The notes below the pieces were generated by a model. It did not search any database and was not told where the DNA came from. It was given only the letters and a program-made list of their open reading frames with translations. From Bradyrhizobium guangxiense (lineage in GTDB: Bacteria > Pseudomonadota > Alphaproteobacteria > Rhizobiales > Xanthobacteraceae): DNA of 64,000 nt. Position 1 is the stretch's first letter. Every line of letters begins with the position of its first letter. Below, piece by piece: positions 49,109-59,005 of this stretch. A program made the translations under genes and the position numbers. The stretch lies in NCBI RefSeq assembly GCF_004114915.1, contig NZ_CP022220.1:558001-622000 (forward strand). The letters run 5' to 3'.

Positions 49109-50503
49109 ATGAGTGATTTGCCTGATGAACTGCCGAGCGATCCGGCCGAGTTGCGGGTCTTTGCCGCGGCTCTGCTGGATCGCTGCGCCAGGCTCGAGCG
49201 GTTGCTCAAGCTTGCAAAAGATGCGCAGTTCGGTCGGTCCTCGGAAAAGCTGGACGCTGATCAGCTGCAGTTTGTTCTGGAGGATATCGATCAGGCCGTC
49301 GCCGCCCTCGAAGCAGCCGAAGATCGCCCCAATCCCAGAGTTTGCGAGAAGAGAGCTGCCGCGCGCAGAGCCAACAGGGTTTAACTTCCGTGGCATTTGC
49401 CGCGCATCGTCGAAATCCTGATGCCAGCGGAGACCAGTTGCCCGTGTTGTAACGGCGACCTCTTCGAGATCAGTCACGATGAGAGTCAGAGGCTCGATGT
49501 CGTTCCGGCGCAGTATCGCGTCATCGTAACCCGCCGGCCCAAGCTGGCCTGCCGCGCCTGTCACGGCGTCGTCCTCCAGCAGGCTGCGCCCGAGCGACTG
49601 ATCAGGGGAGGATTGCCCACCGAGCGGCTGGTCGCGCATGTGATCGACGCCAAGTATCATTGGCATTTGCCGCTTTACCGCCAGGCGCAGATGTTGGCGA
49701 CCCACGGAATAGCGCTGGATCGTTCCACGCTCGCCTTCTGGGTCGGCTATGCGGCCCAGGAATTGAAGGCATCGTCTGCGCCAGCTTCTGCTCGCCTCCT
49801 CGAAGCTCTGTGTCGATGAGACTCCCGCACCGGTGTTAGATCCGGGGCGCGGCAGGACGAAAACTGGCTACTTCTGGGCGCTGTCACGCGATGACAGGCC
49901 CTGGGCCGGACCTGACCCACCTGGGTGGTTTACGCTTATGCACCGGGCCGTGGAGCCGTCCGGCTTGAGGCTGCTCGAAGGCTATCGCGGCATCATCCAC
50001 TGCGACGGAGCTTACAAGACGATGATCCGAGAGAGGCGTGCGGACGCCCTGTCCGGGACGCTCGCCTTCTGGTCGCATCTGCGGCGCCAGTTTGTGAAGA
50101 TCGAGCGCGAGGCTTCGCCGGCGCCAGCTCCGGTTGCCCGCCAGGCTCTTGAACGCATCGCCCAGCTTTACGCAGTCGAGAAGGCCCTCCGCGGCCGATC
50201 GGATGCGGAGGGCTGTGCCGGCAGGCAGGCGCATGCTCGGCCTCTCGCTACAGCCTTGAAGCAGTGGGTTGAGGCCAAGCTTGATCACCTTGCACCGAAG
50301 AGCGACACGGCGAAGGCCTTGCGTTACGCGCTCCGTCATTGGAGCGGCCTGACACTCTACCTTGATGACGGGCGCATCGAGATGGACACGAATGCTGTCG
50401 AGCGTGCGATGCGGCCGATCAAGCTCAACGCCAAGAACTCTCTTTTTGCCGGGTGCGACGAGGGCGCCGAGGATTGGGCAGTCCTGGCTTCGTTCATTGA
50501 GAC
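49109..50503 (+). pseudogene. tnpC: IS66 transposase TnpC, 5' and central part, split by a RIT element
   Basis: MSDLPDELPSDPAELRVFAA, KDAQFGRSSEKLDADQLQFV; a frameshift near 49,385; zinc ribbon SCPCCNGDLFEISHDES and LACRACHGVV, PLYRQAQMLATHGIALDRST; a shift near 49,790; VLDPGRGRTKTGYFWALSRD and GRIEMDTNAVERAMRPIKLN up to LASFIETA. The last 50 codons (CKLNGVSAEHWLADVLANLV onward) lie at 53,931-54,081. It is related to the remnant at 1,058-1,736. Confidence 0.87.
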
Positions 50504-50533
50504 AGCCCTATGCCGCGCGCGGCATAGGGCTGT
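50502..50533. repeat. 32-bp perfect palindrome at the RIT left end
   Basis: ACAGCCCTATGCCGCG directly followed by its reverse complement CGCGGCATAGGGCTGT, no spacer. It contains the CTATGCCG word that recurs in the RIT end repeats, in both orientations. No such palindrome is seen at the right end. Confidence 0.85.
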
Positions 50534-50656
50534 TTATGCCGCCCGCCGAACTATGCCGAGTCGGGTCGTTTTCCCCAGATTTCTGGCTGACCGGCGTTTG
50601 GTCGGTTCGGCATAGTTCGTTCTGTGCCTCCGCTTTCAACAGCGGAGAACAGGAAG

Positions 50657-51895
50657 ATGGAAGTTGAAAAGTACTTGGGCAGAAGCCGGCTGTACCGGCG
50701 TCTCAGAAGCGGGCCGCACGGACAACTCGTCGAGCGCTACGCCGCTCGTCTCATCGAAGAGAGGCTCGTTCGGCACGGCACGTGGCGTTGCCTCAACGTG
50801 GTTGGCGGGCTCCTGAGTTGGATGGCGGGCCGTCGCTACAAGCTGGTCGATCTCGATGAGCAGGTCGTTGAGCGGTACCTCCGGCATCGAGGCGGAAGGC
50901 AGTCTATCCAACCCGGTGACCGGGCCGCGCTCAAGCGATGGCTGTCGGTGCTGCGCGAGGAAGGCGTGATCGCGCCGTCGGTGCTGCCGCCTCTCACCCC
51001 GCACGAACGGATCTTCAAGGAGTTCGATGCCTACCTGCGATCAGAGCGCGGCTTGGCCCCGAGGTCCATCGTCCGCCATCTCCCGGTCATCCGCAGGTTC
51101 CTGCACGAGGTGTGCTCCGGCGGCGCCGCCCTGGGCAAGATCAGCCAAGAGGACGTGATCCGCTACATTGAGCGCCACGCCCAGGATTGGAGCCCGGGAA
51201 CAGGCAAGGCGATGTGCTGGTCGTTGCGCGCCTTTCTCCGTTACCTCCACCATCGGGGGCTGAACGCGCGCCCGTTGGCGGATTGCGTTCCATCGATGCG
51301 GCGATGGAAGCTCGCAACTCTGCCGACCTATCTGCCTGCGGCACAGGTGCGGAAGGCTCTCGACGGTTGCGACCGAGAGACAGTGATGGGACGGCGGGAC
51401 TACGCCATTCTGTTGTTGCTAGCCAAGCTCGGCCTGCGGGCCGACGAGGTCGCGACGCTCACCCTTGATGATATCGACTGGCGCGCCAGCGAGATACTCG
51501 TTCGCGCCAAGGGCCGACAGCGTGCACGGATGCCGATACCGCCAGACGTTGGCGCGGCCATCGTTGCATATCTCCGCAATGGCCGCCCAAAGTCGTCGTG
51601 CCGACGATTGTTCGTCCGTACGCTCGCGCCACACGTCGGCTTTGCTTCCGGATGTGCGATCACCATGATCGCCAAGGCCGCTCTCGATCGCGTTGGAATC
51701 GAAGGTTGCGCACATCGCGGCGCCCATATCTTCCGACACAGTCTCGCTACCGAGCTTCTCCGATCTGGCGCCACCTTGTCGGAGATCGGACAGTTGCTGC
51801 GGCACGAGAACCACGACACTACCCGGATTTACTCGAAGGTCGACATCGATGCGCTGAGAACATTGAGCCTGCCCTGGCCGGGAGGCGTGCAATGA
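50657..51895 (+). CDS. RIT element tyrosine recombinase A
   Basis: 412 residues from the ATG at 50,657 (MEVEKYLGRSRLYRRLRSGP), which has AGGA 6 bases upstream; the frame is open to 50,624. Two SAM-like N-terminal stretches (ILFKEFDAYLRSERGLAPRS-like FDAYLRSERGLAPRSIVRHL) and a catalytic domain with KLGLRADEVATLTLDDIDW, GAHIFRHSLATELLRSGATL and LLRHENHDTTRIYSKVD (nucleophile Tyr). Longest of the three, as in other RITs. Its stop overlaps the next gene (ATGA). Confidence 0.9.
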   Translation: MEVEKYLGRSRLYRRLRSGPHGQLVERYAARLIEERLVRHGTWRCLNVVGGLLSWMAGRRYKLVDLDEQVVERYLRHRGGRQSIQPGDRAALKRWLSVLREEGVIAPSVLPPLTPHERIFKEFDAYLRSERGLAPRSIVRHLPVIRRFLHEVCSGGAALGKISQEDVIRYIERHAQDWSPGTGKAMCWSLRAFLRYLHHRGLNARPLADCVPSMRRWKLATLPTYLPAAQVRKALDGCDRETVMGRRDYAILLLLAKLGLRADEVATLTLDDIDWRASEILVRAKGRQRARMPIPPDVGAAIVAYLRNGRPKSSCRRLFVRTLAPHVGFASGCAITMIAKAALDRVGIEGCAHRGAHIFRHSLATELLRSGATLSEIGQLLRHENHDTTRIYSKVDIDALRTLSLPWPGGVQ

Positions 51896-52817
51896 CCAAT
51901 CTGCGCGCCGCACTCGATAAGTACCTGAGCATGCGCAAGGGTTTGGATACAAGTACGAGCACCAGACCCGTCGGCTCGCCGACTTCGTCGCCTTCATGGA
52001 GAAGCGCAAGGCGAGGATCATCACGACGAAGCTGGCCATGGAATGGGCAACGCTGCCGCCCGATCGTCATGCATCCTGGGCGCTGCGATTGAGCGACGTG
52101 CGCGGGTTCGCGCGCCATGTCGCCAACTTCGACCCGAGAACGGAGGTGCCGCCCGTCGGCATGCTGCCCGGATGGAAGCGCGCCAAGCCCTATGTTTACA
52201 GCGACGCGGAGATCGATGCGTTGCTGACGGCAGCGCTGGCTCTGCCACCAGCGGACGGGCTGCGCCGATGGACCTACCATGCCTTGTTCGGGCTGATCGC
52301 GGTGACGGGCATGCGTATATCCGAGGCGATGGGCCTGGAGCGTGATGACGTCGACCTCGACGCCGGCGTGCTGACGGTCCGGCTGACCAAGTTCGGCAAG
52401 TCGCGGCTCCTGCCATTGCATCCGACGACGAGAACCGCGCTGCGCGACTACGCCCACCGGCGCGATGCGCTGCTCGGGTCACGCTGCGGCTCGACCTTCT
52501 TCGTTGCCGAACAGGGAGGCCGCTTGCTGCACCAGTACGTTCATCGCGTCTTCTGGCGATTGTCCAGAGAGATCGGGCTGCGGCGCCCAGGTGATCGTAC
52601 CGGGCCACGCGTGCATGACTTCCGTCATCGCTTCGCCATCCGGACGCTGCTCAACTGGTATCGCGAAGGCAAGAACGTCGAGCAACAACTCCCAGTGCTC
52701 TCCACTTACCTCGGCCACGTCTGCGTGCGCGACACTTACTGGTATCTCTCGGCCTGCCCCGAGTTGATGGAGGAAGCCGCGCGGCGTCTCGATCGGCGAT
52801 GGGAGGTGACGCCATGA
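51892..52817 (+). pseudogene. RIT element tyrosine recombinase B, frameshifted near the start
   Basis: The natural start at 51,892 overlaps the stop of gene A and reads MTNLRAALDKYLSMRKGL; then one G is missing near 51,945, because the next frame continues YKYEHQTRRLADFVAFMEKR. The rest is open to 52,817: YVYSDAEIDALLTAALALPP, AVTGMRISEAMGLERDDVDL, RVHDFRHRFAIRTLLNWYRE, LSTYLGHVCVRDTYWYLS (His and Tyr). An internal ATG at 51,996 could give a protein lacking 35 residues. Confidence 0.85.
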
Positions 52818-53815
52818 AGCCCGCTTGCAATGTCGCCACGTTGATCGAGCGCTTCTTCACCGAGCGCCTCATGCGCCAGCGCAATGTTAGCGGCAACACG
52901 ATCGCCTCCTACAGAGACACGTTCCGGCTGCTGTTCATGTTCGCTCGGGTGCAGCTGCGCAAGTCCCCATCGGCCCTGACGCTCGCCGATCTGGATGCAA
53001 CGTTCATCGGCGCGTTCCTCACCGATCTCGAGGTAACGCGCGGCGCCAGTGCGAAGACGCGTAACCTGCGTCTGACGGCCATCCGATCCTTCTTCAGGTT
53101 CGTGTCCTTCGAGGAACCGGCACACAGTGCGCTGATCCAGCGCGTGCTCGCCATACCGAGCAAGCGTCACGACAAGCGAAAGGTGCACTTCCTGACGCGC
53201 CCCGAGATCGAGGCGGTTCTCGCAGCGCCCGATCGAACGACGTGGCTTGGCCGCCGCGATCACACCTTGCTGTTAGTCGCGGCCCAGACAGGCTTACGCC
53301 TCTCAGAGCTGACTGGCCTTGACCGGGATGCCGTCCACCTCGGGTCTGGCGCACACGTGCGATGCGTCGGTAAAGGGCGGAAGGAGCGGACCACTCCGCT
53401 GACCACACTCGCTCGGTGTGCGCTCCAGGCATGGCTCAAGGAACCGTTGCGGAAAGGAGCAACAGCGTTGTTCCCGAACGTGCACGGGGGCCGGCTCAGT
53501 GCCGACAGCGTCCAGTCCCTGCTGGGAAAGCATGTTCGTGTCGCTCACAAGAGTTGCCCGTCTTTGAAGGCCAAGAGCGTGTCGCCGCACGTGCTGAGGC
53601 ACAGCGCTGCGATGGAACTGCTGCAAGCCGGCGTCGACTGTTCTGTGATCGCGCTGTGGCTCGGTCATGAATCGGTCGAGACGACGCAGACGTACCTGCA
53701 CGCCCACCTCGCCCTCAAGGAAGCTGCCCTGGCGAAGCTCAAGCCGTACGAGCGCGGCAAGCTAACCCGCTTCCAGCCGAACGACCGCCTGCTCGCCTTT
53801 CTGGAGGCGCTCTGA
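52814..53815 (+). CDS. RIT element tyrosine recombinase C
   Basis: 333 residues from the ATG at 52,814, which overlaps the stop of gene B (ATGA). MKPACNVATLIERFFTERLM, NTIASYRDTFRLLFMFARVQ, AQTGLRLSELTGLDRDAVHL (Arg), SPHVLRHSAAMELLQAGVDC and LWLGHESVETTQTYLHAHL (His, Tyr). Complete. A1-B1-C1 coupling by four-base overlaps suggests co-translation of the three. Confidence 0.92.
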   Translation: MKPACNVATLIERFFTERLMRQRNVSGNTIASYRDTFRLLFMFARVQLRKSPSALTLADLDATFIGAFLTDLEVTRGASAKTRNLRLTAIRSFFRFVSFEEPAHSALIQRVLAIPSKRHDKRKVHFLTRPEIEAVLAAPDRTTWLGRRDHTLLLVAAQTGLRLSELTGLDRDAVHLGSGAHVRCVGKGRKERTTPLTTLARCALQAWLKEPLRKGATALFPNVHGGRLSADSVQSLLGKHVRVAHKSCPSLKAKSVSPHVLRHSAAMELLQAGVDCSVIALWLGHESVETTQTYLHAHLALKEAALAKLKPYERGKLTRFQPNDRLLAFLEAL

Positions 53816-53930
53816 ACGACCAGACTATGCCGAATGGAATGGGGCTGCCCTGCACGCGATCGGCGGTGCCAGCGTGACAACGGCGTGCCATACCAACTCC
53901 GTTCGGCATAGTTCGGCGGGCGGCATAAAC

Positions 53931-54081
53931 CTGTAAGCTCAATGGCGTCAGTGCCGAGCACTGGCTCGCTGATGTTCTCGCCAATCTCGTCAATGGTTGG
54001 CCTGCGGCGCGACTGGACGAACTGCTCCCTTGGGCATCGATCTACACGATGCTTCCATACGATCCGAGGCTGGCGGCATGA
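53931..54081 (+). pseudogene. tnpC: IS66 TnpC, last 50 codons after the RIT
   Basis: Encodes CKLNGVSAEHWLADVLANLV, NGWPAARLDELLPWASIYTM and LPYDPRLAA with stop at 54,079-54,081. Continuation of 49,109-50,503. Confidence 0.85.
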
Positions 54082-54679
54082 GCCTGAACACGACCGCGGT
54101 CCGGATCAAGGTGACCTCAAGGACGTGAAACCGGAGGTGATGCGTCGCCTCGTCGTACCCGTCACCCTGCGCTTGGATCGGCTGCATCTGTCGCTTCAGG
54201 CGGCATTTGGCTGGACGAACAGCCACCTCTTCGAGTTCTTCGCTGGTGAGGTCCGTTGGGGGATTCCAGATCCTCACAACGATTACGCCCACCAGCCCAT
54301 GGATGCCAGCAAAGCGCGGCCTTGCGATGTCGTTCGCGAGACTGGCGCCAAGACGATCCATTATCTCTATGACTTCGGCGACAGCTGGGACCATGTGATC
54401 AAGCTCGAAAAATGGTTCGAGAACACCACGACGGAGGGACTTCCCTTCTTGCTCGAAGCCGCCGGTCGTTGTCCTCCGGAAGACGTCGGCGGTGCGCCGG
54501 GTTATGCCGAATACCTTGAAGCCATCAGAGACCCTGCCCATCCGGACCACGAACATATGCGCCTCTGGGGTCCGGCGCGGTTCGATCCCAACATCGTCGA
54601 CCGGAAGGCGCTCGAAGCCGCCGTCAACGCGCTGTCCGACACATGGAAACCGCGGCGACGCGCGACGCGAACAAAATAG
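54078..54679 (+). pseudogene. pRiA4b ORF-3 family protein, IS66 passenger, frameshifted
   Basis: The ATG at 54,078 overlaps the tnpC stop. MSLNTTAVRIKVT is followed by a missing base near 54,116 (the intact N-terminal stub at 1,009-1,061 reads ITLKDV at that point). The rest is open: PEVMRRLVVPVTLRLDRLHL, AAFGWTNSHLFEFFAGEVRW, HYLYDFGDSWDHVIKLEKWF, EDVGGAPGYAEYLEAIRDPA. This family rides in many IS66 elements; function unknown. An internal ATG at 54,140 could still give a 179-residue product. Confidence 0.8.
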
Positions 54680-54720
54680 GCGTCAAGGGCCAGTCAAAAG
54701 CCGCAGAACTGCGCTTACGG

Positions 54721-56004
54721 TTAAGGCAACGCAGCCGCGGATAAAATGTCCTCCAAATTTCGTAGTCCGATTCGCGGCGCATTGATCAGAACAGCCATGT
54801 TTCCGGGCCTGTGCTGATTCTTCCACATCTTCGTATGCGCTCGCGCAACTTCCTCCCACGGCAGGACCTCGCTCATACTCGGGTCGATTCGGCGATCGAG
54901 CACAAAACGGTTCGCAGCATTTGCCTGTTTGAGATTCGCGAAATGAGAACCTTGAATTCGCTTCTGGCGCATCCAGATATAACGGGCATCGAAGGTAAGA
55001 TTGAAACCTGTTGTGCTGCCGCAAACGACTACCATGCCACCGCGCTTTACGACGATCGTCGAGACGGGGAATGTTTGCTCACCTGGATGCTCGAACACAA
55101 TATCGATATCGCGCTTTCCAGTAACATCCCAAATTGCCCTTCCAAACCGCCGCACCTCCTTGAGCCAAGGCCCGTATTGAGGTGAATTTACTGCCGGCAT
55201 AGGGCCCCAGCAATTGAATTCAGTGCGGACTATAACACCCTTTGCACCAAGCGATCTTACATAATCGGCCTTAGTCCGATCGGAAACGACTCCGATTGCA
55301 TTGGCGCCGCATGCTGTTGCAAGCTGCACTGCAGATACCCCGAGCCCGCCCGTAGCACCCCAAATCAGCACGTAGTCGCCAGCCTTTAGAATGTGCGGCG
55401 GGGGTCCGAACAACATCCGGTAAGCCGTTGCAAGCGTTAGCGTGTAGCAACAGGCCTGCTCCCAGCTGAGGTGAGCTGGCTTCGGCATCAATTGCCGTGG
55501 CTGCACGCGGCAGAACTGGGCGTAAGAACCATCAGGCGTCTCGTATCCCCAGATCCTCTGGGAAGGTGAGAGGAGCGGTTCGCCACCATTGCAATCCTCA
55601 TCATCCCCGTCGTCCTGATTGCAGTGGATGACCACCTCGTCCCCAACCCTCCACCGGCGCACCCTTGCTCCTACCGCCCAAACCACTCCAGCCGCATCCG
55701 ATCCGGCCACATGATAGGAGCATAGGTGCACATCAAAGGGGGACATCGGCGCCCCTAACGCCGCCCACACTCCGTTATAGTTGATGCCTGCAGCAGCGAC
55801 CATGACCAATACTTCATCCTCGCCGATCGGCCAAGTCGGCACCACTTCTACCAGCATCGAACTCTCTGGCGGCCCGTGGCGCTCGCGCCGTATGGTCCAC
55901 GCGTACATACGTTCGGGAACGTGTCCGAGGGGCGGCACTTCGCCGACCTTGTACAAATCCTTCTGGCGGGAGGCCTGTCGTGATGTATTGGGGTCCAACT
56001 TCAA
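54721..56004 (-). CDS. ccr: Crotonyl-CoA carboxylase/reductase-like (MDR superfamily)
   Basis: 427 residues, full length. GEVPPLGHVPERMYAWTIRR at the N-terminus, GINYNGVWAALG, CSYHVAGSDAAGVVWAVGAR, Rossmann motif ILIWGATGGLGVSAVQLATA-like (VLIWGATGGLGVSAVQLATA), VFEHPGEQTFPVSTIVVKRG and the long central insert with CNGGEPLLSPSQRIWGYETP are typical of CCR enzymes, which reduce and carboxylate crotonyl-CoA or longer enoyl-CoA to (alkyl)malonyl-CoA with NADPH. In the ethylmalonyl-CoA pathway it feeds acetate assimilation; next to an acyl-CoA synthetase it may make an extender unit for a secondary metabolite. SD GAGG-like before the ATG. Confidence 0.88.
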   Translation of the reverse strand: MKLDPNTSRQASRQKDLYKVGEVPPLGHVPERMYAWTIRRERHGPPESSMLVEVVPTWPIGEDEVLVMVAAAGINYNGVWAALGAPMSPFDVHLCSYHVAGSDAAGVVWAVGARVRRWRVGDEVVIHCNQDDGDDEDCNGGEPLLSPSQRIWGYETPDGSYAQFCRVQPRQLMPKPAHLSWEQACCYTLTLATAYRMLFGPPPHILKAGDYVLIWGATGGLGVSAVQLATACGANAIGVVSDRTKADYVRSLGAKGVIVRTEFNCWGPMPAVNSPQYGPWLKEVRRFGRAIWDVTGKRDIDIVFEHPGEQTFPVSTIVVKRGGMVVVCGSTTGFNLTFDARYIWMRQKRIQGSHFANLKQANAANRFVLDRRIDPSMSEVLPWEEVARAHTKMWKNQHRPGNMAVLINAPRIGLRNLEDILSAAALP

Positions 56005-56515
56005 CTCCTCTGCGCTGTGATGTGGTGCGCGGGCAGAGTGCTCTCCGCCTTAGTACAGTCGTCGGCCTGCGCAGCCTCTCCAAGCAAGCAGCAATTAACG
56101 TGCCGCCACAGTGAGAGGAGTAGACGGAGGCAAACGCTTAACGTGGACACGATGCAAACGGGACAGCTTCACCTTGCACCAGGATCGTCGACCGCGCCTG
56201 TCGAGGCTGCACGAAACGCTTCCATTGGAGACTTCGACTTCTAAGTCTATCTGCCACCATCCTAGCACTACGACGTCGGTAAGTCGGAGTGGACACCTCA
56301 TCGAACGGTAGACCCATCCAGCCGCTTCGTCGCGGCCACAGTCAGCGTAGAGAGGACCAATCAACCCTTCTGTCATCGCGCATCCCGAACTGACGACCTT
56401 GCGACAGAGGAGATCCATGACGGCAACCAATTGTAGCTAGCGACCCTCAAGCCGAGGGCCCACGGGCAGAACAGTGCCTTTTCAGATGCGGGGTTTTGTT
56501 CCGTCTCGAGTCCTC
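56005..56515. other. Gap between acyl-CoA synthetase and ccr-like genes
   Basis: 511 bases. A minus-strand 111-codon frame (56,095-56,430, MVAVMDLLCRKVVSSGCAMT) is open but has no recognisable family. No hairpin with a T-run seen. The gap makes a single ligase-ccr transcript possible but not certain. Confidence 0.4.
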
Positions 56516-58057
56516 TCAAATCCTGCGTCCTGACTTCTCCCAATAAGGATCTTTCAGCAGCCTCTTGAATAACTTGCCAGACTCTTCACGCGGAAGGCTG
56601 GTCCGGATCTCGATTATTTTCGGAATCTTGTAGTCCGCCAACACCGTCTTCAACTTCTCGCGGATGTCATGGACTCTAAGCACCTCCCGTCGGCGCGGTT
56701 CGATCACCGCCATCAGTGCCTCGCCAAAGTCCGCGTCCGGAACGCCAAACACAGCACAGTCTTGAACGCCCGGTATCATATGGAGAGCCGCTTCGATCTC
56801 CGCGGGATAAATGTTGACACCGCCTGAGATTACAACCTCCCGTTTTCGGTCACAAAGAAATACATATCCATCAGCGTCGATATAACCGAGGTCACCGGAA
56901 GCAGTGAAACCGTCGTCATCGGCCTCGGCAGAGCTCCCAGGTCGATTGTGGTACTTGAACCGTGGGTACCATACGTTGCGTGAACAGATTTCTCCTATTT
57001 GTCCGGCCGACAATTCTCTTCCGTCTGCACCAATCACACGCAGCTGAACGTGCTCTAGCGGCTTGCCGACCGTTCCCGGCTTTGCAAGTGATTCTCGCGA
57101 ACTCGCAAATGTTACCGCACCGGCCTCCGTCGAGCCGTAGAACTCGCATATAATGGGGCCCCACCAATTTATCATGGCATTCTTCACGATCGGGGGGCAG
57201 GGCGCAGCCCCGTGGACTACGTGTCGCAAGGACGCGAGATCATAGCTTCGTCGAATACTGTCGGGCAGCTGCAGAAGGCGAATAAACATAGTCGGCACCA
57301 TCAAGATGGTGTCGATCCTCTCCGCCTCTATCAGCCGCAACAACTCTTCAGGCTCGAACCGCGGCATCAGCACAAGCGCACCACCGCGGCGGCTGAACCA
57401 CATTCCAAATAAATTCGGCGCTGAATGATAAAGCGGGCCTGGGAGTAGCGCGCGAGTGCCAGATCCATAGACTATGGCTCGCATTTCCTCCAATCCGATC
57501 GCCTGCTCGCTGGTTGGTGGGCTACGACGCACGCCTTTAGGACAACCAGTCGTTCCTGAGGTGTAGATCATCGTCATCGGCTGCCGCGCGGGCGCTCCTG
57601 CAAAGAGCGGCTGATCCGCTATCCACTCTTCAAAATCCCGCGCGAAGTGCGGCACTTTGAGGCGCGTCCCTTCAATCTTGTACGCCTCTGCTACTTCGGG
57701 CGGCGTCGGAACGCTTAGAATTGGCAATCTGCTAGCGAGATCGGCATCCAACAAATGCAAGAGGTCCGCGTGGCCTATTAGCAAACGTGCTCCACAGTCG
57801 GCCAGAATGTACCCGATCTCCTGTCGCTTGAAATGCCAGTTTACAGGTACTGCAAGGGCTTCGGCTCTCATGATCCCATCGGTAACTTCGACGAATGCGA
57901 TATCATTCCGCATTAAGATGCATACACTGTCCCCTTTCCCAATGCCGAAGCGCTTGAGCCCCCCAGCAACGCGAATTGCGCGATCTGAAACCTCAGAATG
58001 ACGGCGGCGCCTCTTACCTGAGATAATACCCCGAAATCGTTTAGACGGCTGATACAT
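56516..58057 (-). CDS. AMP-dependent acyl-CoA synthetase
   Basis: 513 residues, typical size. Activates a carboxylic acid to its CoA thioester via an acyl-adenylate. ATP-binding P-loop MTMIYTSGTTGCPKGVRR, CEFYGSTEAGAVTFAS (A5), TASGDLGYIDADGYVFLCDR (A7), REVVISGGVNIYPAEIEAAL (A8) and C-terminal catalytic Lys in EESGKLFKRLLKD. No signal peptide. Upstream of the ccr-like gene on the same strand; together they could convert an enoic acid to an (alkyl)malonyl-CoA. The first residues (MYQPSKRFRGIISGKRRRRH) look shorter than usual, so the N-terminus may be trimmed. Confidence 0.9.
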   Translation of the reverse strand: MYQPSKRFRGIISGKRRRRHSEVSDRAIRVAGGLKRFGIGKGDSVCILMRNDIAFVEVTDGIMRAEALAVPVNWHFKRQEIGYILADCGARLLIGHADLLHLLDADLASRLPILSVPTPPEVAEAYKIEGTRLKVPHFARDFEEWIADQPLFAGAPARQPMTMIYTSGTTGCPKGVRRSPPTSEQAIGLEEMRAIVYGSGTRALLPGPLYHSAPNLFGMWFSRRGGALVLMPRFEPEELLRLIEAERIDTILMVPTMFIRLLQLPDSIRRSYDLASLRHVVHGAAPCPPIVKNAMINWWGPIICEFYGSTEAGAVTFASSRESLAKPGTVGKPLEHVQLRVIGADGRELSAGQIGEICSRNVWYPRFKYHNRPGSSAEADDDGFTASGDLGYIDADGYVFLCDRKREVVISGGVNIYPAEIEAALHMIPGVQDCAVFGVPDADFGEALMAVIEPRRREVLRVHDIREKLKTVLADYKIPKIIEIRTSLPREESGKLFKRLLKDPYWEKSGRRI

Positions 58058-58640
58058 CGCTCTTCCTTTAGTGGAGAAGGGCGACGTCGACGATCCGGCC
58101 GTTGGCTGGACATGCCCGAGACACGTGCCCTGCCTTGCCTCAGAGCAAAGCGCGTGCCGATTTCATACAAATTGGGACAGTGTAGAAACGCAAGAGACAC
58201 CTCAGCTGCTCTGACAACTACTATGCTTTTTCTGACACTCGTGTTTGTCCGCCGCACGCGGGTACCTTTTCATCCGGCTTCACCACTCTGGAGCCCGCGT
58301 CGACATTATGGCAAGGCGCGTCGGCCCCCTTTTCCTGCAACACAAGCTCGCAATCGGAGAACTAAACTCAATCCCATTCGATGTGTTGGAATCGGCTTAC
58401 TGACCGGCGACGACTTATCTGATGTCGGTCCACAGACTTGGTTGTCCCAATATCGCGATCATGATGATGATGGAGATCGACCTGAAGTCGCTGACGAGGG
58501 TCGAAATACAGTGCAGGCTAGCTGCGAACCCGGGTCGTGTTGGCTTTCTTGCAGAGGGCAGAACCAGAAGGAGACGACCACATGGACCTGAAGTCCGAAA
58601 TGGGAGAAGTGGCGGCGCCCGATTCCCGCATCGAAGCCGG
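58058..58640. other. Gap upstream of the acyl-CoA synthetase gene
   Basis: About 580 bases, AT-richer in parts. No gene recognised. It should hold the promoter for the synthetase gene on the minus strand. Confidence 0.4.
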
Positions 58641-58644
58641 TGAT

Positions 58645-59005
58645 CGCGCGAGGGAAACTGCCCCAAGACGACCAACCATCGGAGTTTTCGCGGCACGGTA
58701 AAGGCCAGCGGCGGCCGGTATCGACATGCACCGCATTCGCCGGCCTTCCGGCTCCCCGCGCCTCGGATCAGAGAGATTCAGGCTCGACCGATCCGTACGT
58801 CTTGATCGACATTCGCGATGCCGTCGGATTTTAGGGCTCCCCAAGGATCGTTTCGTGTGCGGACACACAGTAGTAGCCTCAAGTCATGCTTTGGGCCGCA
58901 GCGCGCCGATGTTGCCGATGCGTCCTGGCCCCCCAGCCGCAAGGAGCCATGACTACAAGCTGCATGGCGCCAAATCGCTATTCACGTTTAACATTGCGAG
59001 GCAAA
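58645..59005 (+). pseudogene. IS630-family transposase remnant
   Basis: Over three frames: SFRGTVKAS, HRIRRPS, ERFRL, STDPYVLIDIRDAVG, then ALGRSAPMLPMRPG and SHDYKLHGAKSLFTFNIA. The order matches IS630 proteins (HWS-x-R, VHRIWRAFGLQPHR, DP.FV.K..D.VGLY, QALDRTQP.LP, HDYKRHGTTSLFAAL). The central DEKSQ Asp/Glu region is unreadable. Clearly dead. Confidence 0.6.

Larger units (their letters stand above)
50504..53930 (+). mobile_element. RIT element (recombinases in trio)
   Basis: Three consecutive, overlapping tyrosine recombinase genes between inverted repeats: GTTTATGCCGCCCGCCGAAC then TATGCCGA at 50,532-50,559 and its complement at 53,903-53,930. Each end also has an inner, oppositely oriented CTATGCCGA word (near 50,606 and 53,824). 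It lies in IS66 tnpC between GAGAC and CTGTAAG; deleting it restores the gene. This is the layout known as a RIT element. Confidence 0.88.

Noticed and set aside
56095..56430. 111-codon minus-strand frame in the ligase-ccr gap
   Set aside because: No SD and no family; Cys/Trp-rich but not convincing.
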